From an uncultured Eubacterium sp. (GTDB lineage: Bacteria; Bacillota; Clostridia; Lachnospirales; Lachnospiraceae), in contig CAJTMV010000015.1 of the NCBI GenBank assembly GCA_910577225.1, forward strand, positions 1-64,000: 64,000 bases of DNA, in the 5' to 3' direction. The notes beneath the pieces are model-generated. The model made no database searches, was not told the DNA's origin, and was given only the letters and a program-made list of their open reading frames with translations. Of the stretch, positions 52,124-60,508 are shown piece after piece. The position numbers and the translations under genes were made by a program. How positions within the stretch are numbered: the first letter of the stretch is position 1; every line of letters begins with the position of its first letter.

Positions 52124-52354
52124 GTGGAGAGATTAACATGGGAACAAATACAGGAACAATACCCAAATCAATGGGTAGGGCTGTCAGAAGTTCAATATAT
52201 GGATAATGACGGGGTTTCTGTCGAGTCTGCCGTTGTAAAATATGCAGATAAAACAAAATCAGAGCTTACAAGGCTGGTATTAAAGGGCGAAATTATTTCA
52301 CGCCATACAAATCCGGATGGACATTTACAATTTGGCATGGCGGGGGTATTATGA
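52124..52354 (+). CDS. Small unknown protein paired with a retropepsin-like gene
   Basis: This 76-residue protein starts at GTG 52124 (MERLTWEQIQEQYPNQWVGL). It is a compact alpha/beta protein with no motif I recognise. Its stop overlaps the next ATG by four bases, so the two are translated together. Its base composition is more AT-rich than its neighbours, suggesting acquisition. Confidence 0.6.
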   Translation: MERLTWEQIQEQYPNQWVGLSEVQYMDNDGVSVESAVVKYADKTKSELTRLVLKGEIISRHTNPDGHLQFGMAGVL

Positions 52355-52809
52355 GACAGTTTACAATGAAATTGGATAAAAAACATCAAAGGCCCGTAGT
52401 AGTATTAAAAAACGGGCTTACGGCTTTGCTTGATACAGGGGCGTATATTCCGGTGTGGACAGATGATGAGGATATTCTTATTTCGTTTCTCGGGGCGGAA
52501 TTAATCAGGAATAATGTACAAATGTCAGGTTTTGGCGGGGTTACATATGGAAACCTGTATAAAGTAAATATAGATGTAGGCGGTATTTTATACCCCAATA
52601 TGCATATTATTGCAAATAATGATATTGATGCTTCTTTTAATTTTATACTAAGCGCAACAATGTTTGATGGATTGATTTATCAGATAGATACGGTTAATCA
52701 TGTATTAAATATAGATGTGCCCGACACAGAGAGTGTTGTCCGAAACCTTAGAGTAGAGAGCAGAAATGGACAGCAATTTGTTCTGTGCAATGGGATAAAA
52801 ACAAATTGA
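52351..52809 (+). CDS. Retropepsin-like aspartic protease
   Basis: This 152-residue protein has a single-domain retroviral-protease pattern: LTALLDTGAYIPVW with catalytic Asp28 in DTGA, a glycine-rich flap-like GFGGVTYG, and a hydrophobic NFILSATMFDGLIYQID near the ILG-type position. Such proteins act as dimers. Bacterial members are widespread but few have a known role. There is no signal peptide. AT-rich composition and pairing with a small unknown gene suggest an accessory cassette. Confidence 0.75.
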   Translation: MRQFTMKLDKKHQRPVVVLKNGLTALLDTGAYIPVWTDDEDILISFLGAELIRNNVQMSGFGGVTYGNLYKVNIDVGGILYPNMHIIANNDIDASFNFILSATMFDGLIYQIDTVNHVLNIDVPDTESVVRNLRVESRNGQQFVLCNGIKTN

Positions 52810-52876
52810 AAATTATTTCCTGGTTTTTTTGCGGCAGTATGGGTTAGTGACTGTCGCAGCGGGTCTGATCTGCAAG

Positions 52877-52915
52877 AATCCCCCGACTGTGTGGAAACAC
52901 GGTTGGGGGATTTTG
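52877..52915 (+). terminator. Intrinsic terminator after the retropepsin pair
   Basis: AATCCCCC, GACTGTG and CAC..GGTT..GGGGGATT segments pair closely, followed by TTTTG. It lies between convergent genes. Confidence 0.8.
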
Positions 52916-52978
52916 TTCTTCGTCCATGCGGACTTACAATCTCTTTCTGCCTATCGGCAATATAGCATACGGCATCGC

Positions 52979-54892
52979 TTATGCTTTCAGGCGCATCAGC
53001 GGATCGCCGGGCATCAGACTGCCAGAGGCTGCTGCTTCGACAGATGCCAGATCGTCCGAATTTGTAACGATCACCATGATGGTTGCAGGATGGCCGGCTG
53101 CCTTGATTTTTTCCAGATCCATGGTCAGCAGGAGGTCGCCTTTTTTCACCGACTGTCCTTCGCTGACATGACTCTTAAATCCGTCGCCCTTCATCGATAC
53201 CGTATCGATACCTACATGGATCAGCAGTTCTACACCGCCTGCTTCAATACCGATGGCATGCAGCGTATCGGCGAGTTGGCTGATTGTGCCGTCCATAGGC
53301 GAGTACACTTTGCCGGTTTCCGGTTCGATACCGCAGCAGATTCCAAGGATACCTTCGGAAAATGTCGGGTCCGGAATGGATTCCATAGGAACGAATGTTC
53401 CTTTGGCTGCGGAGCCCAGTACGTCTGGGAACGGAGCAGGAGCCGGAGCTGGGGCCGGGGCATCTTTTTTTCCTTTGTTATCGGCTTCCATGACTTCCGG
53501 AGGTACTGCGAAGAACCAGCACAGGCAGAAGGCAGTAATAAAAACAGCAAGGGCAAGCACCACGTACATAATCAGCTGGGATGGACTATATATGTACAGC
53601 AGCATACCGGGAATTGTGGTAATACCATTGCCAGTGCCTTTCATTCCGAGCAGCATGGCAATCATACCAGCCACGCCGTTGATGGAGCAGCTGAGAAGGA
53701 ACGGTTTCATGCCATAACGCAGGATAACGCCGAACAATGCGGGTTCGCCGATACCCAGCAGGGCCGATACCGTAGCGCTGGGACCGATGGCACGGATTTC
53801 TTTTTTTCTGGCCTTGATAGAGATGGCAAGACATACACCGGCTGAGGAAAAGCCGCACATACACAAAATAGCGTTAAAAGGATTGAAACCAGTGCTTGCC
53901 AGCAGGCTGATCTCCAGCATATTAAATATATGATGGACACCCGTAAGGGTGATAATAGACCAGAAAAAGCCGACGATCAGACCTCCGATACCCAGAGGAA
54001 GCTCCAGTGCGTATTCTACGATGACTAATAAAACGTTTTCCAGTGCGTGAAGGAGCGGTCCAATTACAAGCAATGAAAGAATCAGCATAATAAACAGCAC
54101 CAGAAACGGGGTAATCATAAAGTCGAAAACTGCAGGAACTGTTTTGCGCAGTTTCTTTTCCAGCTTGCTGCCGATGACACCGGCTACAAAGGCTGGCAGG
54201 ATACTTCCCTGATAGCCTACGATTGGTATAAAGCCAAAAAGCATCAGCGGTGTTACGCCGCTGGCAGGGTCTGCGACAGAGTAGGCGTTTGGCAGGGAGC
54301 CATTTACCAGCATCAGTCCCAGAATCAGTCCGAGAACCGGTGAGCCGCCAAATACGCGGAACGTGGACCAGCACACAATCGCAGGCAGAAAAGCGAACGT
54401 AGTGCCGGAAAGTACGTCTACCAGAACCTGAAACGTATTTGGAATATCGGCGTTGGTCATACCGAACAGAGCCAGGAAGTTGTTGTTAAGCAGAGCGCCT
54501 TTTAAGCCAAGGAAGAGACCGGTGGCTACCAGGGCTGGTATTACAGGTACAAAAACATCCCCAAAAGTACGAATGGCTTTCTGCAACTGGTTTTTACCGT
54601 CCATTTTGGCTTCTTTTGCTTCGCTTGCAGTAGTTTCCGCGATACCCAGCTGGGTAATCTGTTCATAGACACGGTTGACATGACCGGTGCCGAAGATAAT
54701 CTGATACTGTCCGGCTGTGAAAAAGGTTCCTTTTACGGCGTCGATTTCTCCGACTTTTTCATCGTCGGCCAGAGAACGGTCTGCGACAATGAGACGCAGA
54801 CGAGTGGCGCAGTGGGCGGCAGATTTGATGTTTTCTGAACCGCCTACGGCCTGAATGACTTCTTTTGCGATTTTTGCATAATCGTAGTTCAT
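52979..54892 (-). CDS. PTS sugar permease, EIIBCA, of the beta-glucoside/sucrose/trehalose type
   Basis: This 637-residue protein imports and phosphorylates a sugar. EIIB comes first (residues 1-85, phosphorylated Cys28 in AHCATRLRL), then EIIC (about ten helices, 105-455), an Ala/Pro linker, and EIIA (about 480-637) with LLIHVGIDTV carrying the phosphorylated His. The order B-C-A is that of glucoside and sucrose permeases. It is divergent from a Cof-type HAD phosphatase, a GH13 enzyme and a GH36 alpha-galactosidase, which points to sucrose or an alpha-galactoside as substrate. Confidence 0.92.
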   Translation of the reverse strand: MNYDYAKIAKEVIQAVGGSENIKSAAHCATRLRLIVADRSLADDEKVGEIDAVKGTFFTAGQYQIIFGTGHVNRVYEQITQLGIAETTASEAKEAKMDGKNQLQKAIRTFGDVFVPVIPALVATGLFLGLKGALLNNNFLALFGMTNADIPNTFQVLVDVLSGTTFAFLPAIVCWSTFRVFGGSPVLGLILGLMLVNGSLPNAYSVADPASGVTPLMLFGFIPIVGYQGSILPAFVAGVIGSKLEKKLRKTVPAVFDFMITPFLVLFIMLILSLLVIGPLLHALENVLLVIVEYALELPLGIGGLIVGFFWSIITLTGVHHIFNMLEISLLASTGFNPFNAILCMCGFSSAGVCLAISIKARKKEIRAIGPSATVSALLGIGEPALFGVILRYGMKPFLLSCSINGVAGMIAMLLGMKGTGNGITTIPGMLLYIYSPSQLIMYVVLALAVFITAFCLCWFFAVPPEVMEADNKGKKDAPAPAPAPAPFPDVLGSAAKGTFVPMESIPDPTFSEGILGICCGIEPETGKVYSPMDGTISQLADTLHAIGIEAGGVELLIHVGIDTVSMKGDGFKSHVSEGQSVKKGDLLLTMDLEKIKAAGHPATIMVIVTNSDDLASVEAAASGSLMPGDPLMRLKA

Positions 54893-54966
54893 AGTTCCCT
54901 CCTTGAATTATTATTTCGATACATCAAAGAACATTACGAGATGTACGCGTGTTCATCATGAATGGA

Positions 54967-54995
54967 GGATAACACGCGGGTGATTACAAAGTCAA
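54967..54995 (-). promoter_or_regulatory. Promoter for the PTS gene
   Basis: On the minus strand TTGACT (54990-54995) and TTATCC (54967-54972) are spaced by 17 bp. CGCGTGTT (54946-54953) and AACACGCG (54971-54978) are perfect inverted arms that overlap the -10 box, with TTCATCATGAA between; these may be the regulator's binding site. Confidence 0.55.
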
Positions 54996-55083
54996 TATAA
55001 CAGACAAAAAAATTTAAAAAATGGCAGATTATACAAAAATCGATTCTGGATTTTGTTCAAAACAGAAAAAGAAGAAGGAGCGA

Positions 55084-55134
55084 TTGACAGACAAATTTTT
55101 GAATTATATAATAAACAGAATGAAAGCGAGTTCA
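55084..55134 (+). promoter_or_regulatory. Promoter and cre-like site for the HAD-GH13-GH36 operon
   Basis: TTGACA (55084-55089) and TATAAT (55107-55112) have a 17-bp spacer. TGAAAGCGAGTTCA at 55121-55134 begins about two bases after the predicted start of transcription and differs from a catabolite-responsive element consensus at about one position, which suggests CcpA-type roadblock repression. Confidence 0.7.
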
Positions 55135-55159
55135 TTTAAGATTGTGAATGGAGGTTACC

Positions 55160-55990
55160 ATGGATCAGAAATTAATTTTTTTGGATATTGACGGTACTCT
55201 GACCGAACCAGGGAAAAATGTCCCGCCCCCATCTGCGGTTGAGGCGGTTCAGCGGGCAAGAGAGAACGGGCACAAAGTAGTATTGTGTTCCGGACGGAAT
55301 TACGGGATGCTGTTTCCTGTGATGCAGTATGGCTTTGACGGACTGGTTGCAAGTGCCGGCGGTTATATCGAGTATAACGGCCAGGTGGTTTATGACTGTC
55401 CAATGACCCCGGAGCAGCAGGCAAGGGTACTGGATATTTTCAGGGAAAGCGGCATTTTCCGTACCATAGGGGGCAGGAATCATAGCTATACGGACGAGGG
55501 TTTCAAGGAATTTCTGGCAGAAAATATACAATCCAAAGCCAACAGCGAGCTGCTGCGGTGGCGGATTCAGATTGAAAATGAACTGGGTATCCGTCCGATG
55601 TCTGAATACGATGGCGAACCGGTCTACGGGATGGCGTTTATGAGCCGCGGGGCAGAGCGTCTGAAAAAACCGATGCAGATGCTGCAGGAAGAGTTTGATT
55701 TTTGTATACAGGATGAAGATGCCTGCGGTATTGTGAATGGAGAACTCTCGGGCAAGGATTTTGATAAAGGGAAGGCAGTGGAGAGGTTATGTGAGTTTTT
55801 GGGCATTTCCACAGAGGATACGATTGCGGTTGGAGACAGCATGAATGATCTGGAAATGCTTCAGTCCGCGGGAACCGGCGTCTGTATGGCCGACGGCAGT
55901 CCGGCTCTTTTAAAGATTGCCGATATGGTATGCCCGTCAGTAACAGAAGACGGCCTTTACAGCGCGTTTGAAAAACTGAATTTACTTTAA
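55160..55990 (+). CDS. Cof-type HAD phosphatase
   Basis: This 276-residue HAD-IIB hydrolase has FLDIDGTLTEP with the nucleophile Asp, VLCSGRNYG and GDSMNDLEMLQSAGTG. Cof-type enzymes dephosphorylate sugar phosphates or similar metabolites. The start is ATG 55160 because GGAGG precedes it; an in-frame ATG at 55148 overlaps that site. It heads the operon with two glycosidases and may clear a phosphorylated intermediate from PTS uptake. Confidence 0.93.
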   Translation: MDQKLIFLDIDGTLTEPGKNVPPPSAVEAVQRARENGHKVVLCSGRNYGMLFPVMQYGFDGLVASAGGYIEYNGQVVYDCPMTPEQQARVLDIFRESGIFRTIGGRNHSYTDEGFKEFLAENIQSKANSELLRWRIQIENELGIRPMSEYDGEPVYGMAFMSRGAERLKKPMQMLQEEFDFCIQDEDACGIVNGELSGKDFDKGKAVERLCEFLGISTEDTIAVGDSMNDLEMLQSAGTGVCMADGSPALLKIADMVCPSVTEDGLYSAFEKLNLL

Positions 55991-56007
55991 GAAAGCAGGT
56001 GATAAGA

Positions 56008-57861
56008 ATGACCAGTAAAGAAGAAAAACTGTTCCAGGACCGTATGTCGCGCCATATCGATGAACTGCGCTGGCTGTATATGGAGCTTTATGACAATGGT
56101 TCCATGTTTGCCGAGCTGTGTCAGAAACTCTATGATTATGCTGCCGAACGGTCAGCAGCATTGAAAAAACGGGATCTGGAGAGAGAAGAAAATCCGGACT
56201 GGTACAAATCCAATTCGCTTACAGGCATGATGATGTACATAGATAATTTTGCCGGAAATCTGAACGGACTGCGGGAAAAGCTGCCGTACGTTGAGCAGGC
56301 GGGCGTAAATCTTTTGCATCTGATGCCGTTTTTGGATACAGTGGCGGAACGCAGCGACGGCGGCTATGCTGTGGCGGATTTTCGTAAAGTCAGGGCTGAT
56401 CTGGGAACGATGGAAGATTTGGAACAACTGGCGGATGTATGCCATAAAAAAGGAATCAGTCTGTGTATGGACTTTGTCATGAACCATACCAGCCAGGACC
56501 ACGAATGGGCGCAAAGAGCCCGTCAGGGAGACGGGGAATATATGAGCCGGTATTTCTTTTATTCGGATCCTGCCATACCTGCAGAGTATGAGAAGACCGT
56601 ACCGCAGGTATTTCCTTCTACCGCGCCGGGAAATTTTACCTGGCTGGATGACTGTAACCATTATGTCATGACTTCCTTTTATCCTTACCAGTGGGATTTG
56701 AACTATCAGAATCCACGGGTATTCAACGAGATGATGTATAATTTTCTCTTTCTGGCGAACAAAGGTATGGATATGATTCGTATCGATGCCGTGCCGTACA
56801 TATGGAAAGAGCTGGGAACGGATTGCCGAAACCTTCCGCAGGTTCATACGATCGTCCGTATGATGCGCATCATCGGTGAAATTGTCTGTCCGGGCGTGAT
56901 CCTGCTGGGCGAGGTGGTCATGGAACCGGTCAAGGTAGTTCCGTATTTTGGAAGTATCGACAAACCGGAGTGCCATCTGTTATACAATGTGACCACGATG
57001 TGTACGACATGGCATACGGTGGCTACCAGAGATATGCGTCTGCTTCGCAGGCAGCTGGATGCGGTCAATGCGCTGCCAAAGAAATATGTATTTCTGAATT
57101 ATCTCCGCTGTCACGATGATATCGGCTGGGGGCTGGATTATGAATGGCTGAAACAGAGCTTTGGTACAGATGAAGTACTCCATAAGCGGTACCTGAACGA
57201 TTACTTCCAGGGATTTACAGGCGACAGCAACAGCCGGGGCGAGCTGTACAATGATGATATTGCCAGCGGCGACGCCCGCCTCTGCGGTACAACGGCAAGT
57301 CTGTGCGGCATTGAAAAGGCAGGATTTGAACAGGATCATGCAGCGATGGAACGGGCGGTATGCTTCGATCTGACACTGCATGCCATGATGTTTATGCAGA
57401 CCGGCATTCCAATGTTATACAGTGGGGACGAACTGGCTCAGGTAAATGATTACAGCTATAAAGACGATCCGAAAAAAGCAGCTGACAGTCGTTATCTGCA
57501 CCGGGGCAAAATGAGATGGGAGCTTTCGGAGCGTATGCATGATCTGGAGACTCCTGAGGGAAGAGTATTTTGCGGACTGAACGCATTGCTCGCTCTGCGC
57601 GGAACCTGTCCGGCGTTTGGAACGGAGGCGGATGTGTGGACGCTGGATACGGGCGACGATGGTCTGCTCGCTATCGGACGGTATGCGGATGGACAAAAAA
57701 TTATAGGCGTATTTAATTTCACGGAGTGGGATAAGACCGTTACGTTTCCGCATGATTCCGGCGAATTTAAGGATATGCTGACAGATAAGAGTTATGTGCT
57801 GCAGGATCTGTCTGTTCCGGCGTACGGTTTTTATTATCTGGAGCAAAGGAGTGAAGCGTAA
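56008..57861 (+). CDS. Amylosucrase-like alpha-glucosidase/transglucosidase (GH13_4 type)
   Basis: This 617-residue enzyme has an N-terminal helical domain and the GH13 barrel with the amylosucrase stretch GYAVADFRKVRADLGTMEDLEQL. The catalytic Asp is Asp260 (MIRIDAVPY), the acid/base Glu302 (LLGEVVMEP) and the transition-state Asp371 (CHDDIGWG). Amylosucrases use sucrose as donor. Members of this subgroup next to PTS genes may act on sucrose or its phosphate. The start is ATG 56008 after AGGTG, 17 bases after the HAD gene. Confidence 0.88.
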   Translation: MTSKEEKLFQDRMSRHIDELRWLYMELYDNGSMFAELCQKLYDYAAERSAALKKRDLEREENPDWYKSNSLTGMMMYIDNFAGNLNGLREKLPYVEQAGVNLLHLMPFLDTVAERSDGGYAVADFRKVRADLGTMEDLEQLADVCHKKGISLCMDFVMNHTSQDHEWAQRARQGDGEYMSRYFFYSDPAIPAEYEKTVPQVFPSTAPGNFTWLDDCNHYVMTSFYPYQWDLNYQNPRVFNEMMYNFLFLANKGMDMIRIDAVPYIWKELGTDCRNLPQVHTIVRMMRIIGEIVCPGVILLGEVVMEPVKVVPYFGSIDKPECHLLYNVTTMCTTWHTVATRDMRLLRRQLDAVNALPKKYVFLNYLRCHDDIGWGLDYEWLKQSFGTDEVLHKRYLNDYFQGFTGDSNSRGELYNDDIASGDARLCGTTASLCGIEKAGFEQDHAAMERAVCFDLTLHAMMFMQTGIPMLYSGDELAQVNDYSYKDDPKKAADSRYLHRGKMRWELSERMHDLETPEGRVFCGLNALLALRGTCPAFGTEADVWTLDTGDDGLLAIGRYADGQKIIGVFNFTEWDKTVTFPHDSGEFKDMLTDKSYVLQDLSVPAYGFYYLEQRSEA

Positions 57862-57863
57862 AT

Positions 57864-60143
57864 ATGGCGATAATCATCGATGATGAGAACAGGATTTTTA
57901 CATTACAGACCCAAAATACAACCTATCAGATGAAGGCAGATACACAGAATGTTCTGCTGCATACGTATTACGGGGAAAAAACGGATCACAGTGACAAATC
58001 TCTTTTGATTTACCGGGCAGACAGAGGTTTTTCAGGCAATCCATATGAAATAGGAAAGCGTGACAGGACCTATTCCCTGGATTCTCTTCCGCAGGAATAC
58101 AGCAGTTTTGGAACCGGCGATTACAGGATCACTTCCTTAAGAGTACAGAATCAAGACGGAAGTCAGGCGGCGGAGCTGCGCTATGCCGGATACCGTGTAC
58201 AGAAAGGGAAATATGATATTCCAGGACTTCCGGCGGCGTATGCACAAAATGAAGAAGCGGAAACGCTGATCATCCGGCTGGCTGACGCATATTCCGGCCT
58301 GGAGGCAGAGCTTTATTACGGGATACTGGAAGAGATGGATATCATTACCAGGGCTGTCAAAATAACCAATTACGGAAAAGAAGACGTGATTTTAAATAAG
58401 GCAGCCAGTATGAATCTTGACTGGGAGTACGGCGATTTTGAGTGGATATCTTTTTATGGAAGGCACAGCATGGAGATGAACTTTCAAAGAGAAAAGATCC
58501 ATCATGGCATACAGGCGATTGGAAGTGTCCGGGGATCCAGCAGCCATCAGTACAATCCTTTTGCCATAGTATGTGAAAAAGGCTCGAATGAAACAATGGG
58601 GAGCTGCTATGGTTTTTCATTTGTTTACAGCGGGGAATTTTTGATCGAGGCAGAGAAGGATCAGCTTGACAGAACCAGACTGATCTGCGGGATTCATCCG
58701 GATAATTTCTCCTGGAAGCTGCAAAACGGCGATATGCTCTGGCTGCCGGAAGTAATCATGACGCACAGCAGCAGCGGAACAGGAAAGCTAAGCAGAAATT
58801 TACATAAGGTAATCAGGGAGCATATCTGTCGGGGAAAATGGAAAAACAGTCGCTGCCCGATATTAATTAATAACTGGGAGGCAACTTATTTTAAATTTAA
58901 CGGAGAAAAACTGACAGAAATCGCAAAACAGGCAAAGCAGCTGGGAATAGAATTGTTTGCACTGGATGACGGCTGGTTTGGAAACAGGGAAGATGACAGT
59001 TCCGGACTGGGCGACTGGTTTGCGAATGAAAAGAAACTTGGCTGTACGTTAAAGGAGCTGGCAGAGCGTATTACCGCAGAAGGGATGCAGTTCGGCATCT
59101 GGCTGGAGCCGGAAGGAATATCCGAAGACAGCGACTTATACAGACGCCACCCGGACTGGGCAGTAGGAATTCCCGGAAGAAAAGCCTGCCTGAGCAGATG
59201 TCAGTGGATTTTGGATTTTTCCAGAAAAGACGTACAGGATTACATTATAGAACGAATTTCGAAGCTGCTCGACGGGATACCGGTTTCATATGTGAAATGG
59301 GACTGCAATCGGGCAATCTGTGATAAATTCAGCAGACTGCTGGACAGCGGCCGGCAGGGAGAGTTTGCTCACAGATATGTGCTGGGACTGTACAGGGTAT
59401 TGGAAGAACTGACAGAAAAATTTCCGGAAATATTGTTTGAAGGCTGCGGCGGAGGCGGGGGCCGGTTTGATGCCGGCATGCTTTACTATATGCCGCAGTC
59501 ATGGGGCAGCGATACTACAGATGCGATTGAAAGACTGAGCATTCAGTACGGGGCTTCTTTTGGATATCCGGTTTCTGCGATGGGAACGCATGTCTCGACA
59601 TCCCCGAATCATCAGACCGGACGGGCAGTACCGCTTTCTACAAGAGGGTGTGTGGCGATGGCAGGCACGTTTGGCTATGAACTGGACATCAGCACACTGA
59701 CACAGGAAGAAAAGGCGGAAGTAAAAGAGCAGATAAGCAGATTTAAAAAATATTACGAGCTCATACAGTATGGCGAATATTATAGGATATCCAGTCCATA
59801 TGAAGGTACGTGCACCGTATGGGAAATCGCGGACCCGTCCGGCAGGGAAGCGATGGTCAGCGCCGTTTATCATCATGCGCAGGCCAATCCGGCGCCGGTC
59901 AGAGTAAAAGTGCAGGGATTAAAGGATGAAGCCGGCTATCAGCTGTTTCTGAACGAGGACCTGAAAGAAAAATATCCCGGAAGGCGGCTGCCATATGGAT
60001 TTGGTTCCGGTGAAGTCTTAAGCGGCGCTGCATTAAAGCAGTTTGGCTTTGTTGTGCCAGAAGCGATAAACGGGTTTCAGGCATGGCAGATTCATATCAA
60101 AGAATGTCAGCCGGTCATTGAAACAGGCGGACGCTGCGTATAG
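57864..60143 (+). CDS. Alpha-galactosidase (GH36)
   Basis: This 759-residue protein has the GH36 layout: N-terminal beta-sandwich, TIM barrel and C-terminal beta domain. The nucleophile is Asp480 (YVKWDCNR) and the acid/base Asp550 (WGSDTTDA). GRFDAGMLYYMPQ and the ERLSIQYG segment are conserved. The loop reads GCGGGGGRFD rather than the usual CSGGGGRFD. It removes alpha-1,6-galactose from raffinose-family sugars or melibiose. It starts two bases after the previous gene. Confidence 0.92.
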   Translation: MAIIIDDENRIFTLQTQNTTYQMKADTQNVLLHTYYGEKTDHSDKSLLIYRADRGFSGNPYEIGKRDRTYSLDSLPQEYSSFGTGDYRITSLRVQNQDGSQAAELRYAGYRVQKGKYDIPGLPAAYAQNEEAETLIIRLADAYSGLEAELYYGILEEMDIITRAVKITNYGKEDVILNKAASMNLDWEYGDFEWISFYGRHSMEMNFQREKIHHGIQAIGSVRGSSSHQYNPFAIVCEKGSNETMGSCYGFSFVYSGEFLIEAEKDQLDRTRLICGIHPDNFSWKLQNGDMLWLPEVIMTHSSSGTGKLSRNLHKVIREHICRGKWKNSRCPILINNWEATYFKFNGEKLTEIAKQAKQLGIELFALDDGWFGNREDDSSGLGDWFANEKKLGCTLKELAERITAEGMQFGIWLEPEGISEDSDLYRRHPDWAVGIPGRKACLSRCQWILDFSRKDVQDYIIERISKLLDGIPVSYVKWDCNRAICDKFSRLLDSGRQGEFAHRYVLGLYRVLEELTEKFPEILFEGCGGGGGRFDAGMLYYMPQSWGSDTTDAIERLSIQYGASFGYPVSAMGTHVSTSPNHQTGRAVPLSTRGCVAMAGTFGYELDISTLTQEEKAEVKEQISRFKKYYELIQYGEYYRISSPYEGTCTVWEIADPSGREAMVSAVYHHAQANPAPVRVKVQGLKDEAGYQLFLNEDLKEKYPGRRLPYGFGSGEVLSGAALKQFGFVVPEAINGFQAWQIHIKECQPVIETGGRCV

Positions 60144-60508
60144 ACGGCGTATTTCTGACAGGCAGAGTGATTCAAATATTTAGGAGTTGTAAAACGTTGT
60201 AGGATGCGTTTGGCAGGCGTATTGCAGTTCACGGTGAACGTGTGCTGCGGTACGCCTTTTTCGTTTGCCGGCAGGGAAAGGCGGTAACCGTTTTATGGAG
60301 GTATCTGCATGGCTGTGAAAGGGAATCGTTTTCGTATAAGGAAATCATGTTGCAGATGTTTTTTTGCCGGGAGTATGGTAAAATGATAAAGGGGTTTCCT
60401 GCAAAGGTGATTTTGCAGGGACAGGAACCAGAAAAAAGCGAAAAGAAATACAGGTTAAAATACTGTTCGATCATAAAGCAGAAATCAGAGAAAGGAGAAG
60501 GACACGAA
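60144..60508. other. Region between alpha-galactosidase and the AAA-ATPase-like gene, 365 bp
   Basis: It carries one strong terminator-like hairpin (60216-60261). The reading frame that continues upstream of 60509 is open but lacks any ribosome-binding site, so I treat it as non-coding. Confidence 0.5.
60216..60261 (+). terminator. Intrinsic terminator after the sugar operon
   Basis: GGCGTA pairs with TACGCC, GCAG with CTGC and GTTCAC with GTGAAC, followed by TTTTTCG. Confidence 0.7.

Noticed and set aside
60242..60508. N-terminal extension of the AAA-ATPase-like protein
   Set aside because: The frame is open but starts inside a terminator hairpin; AAAGGAG and the conserved start of the family favour ATG 60509.
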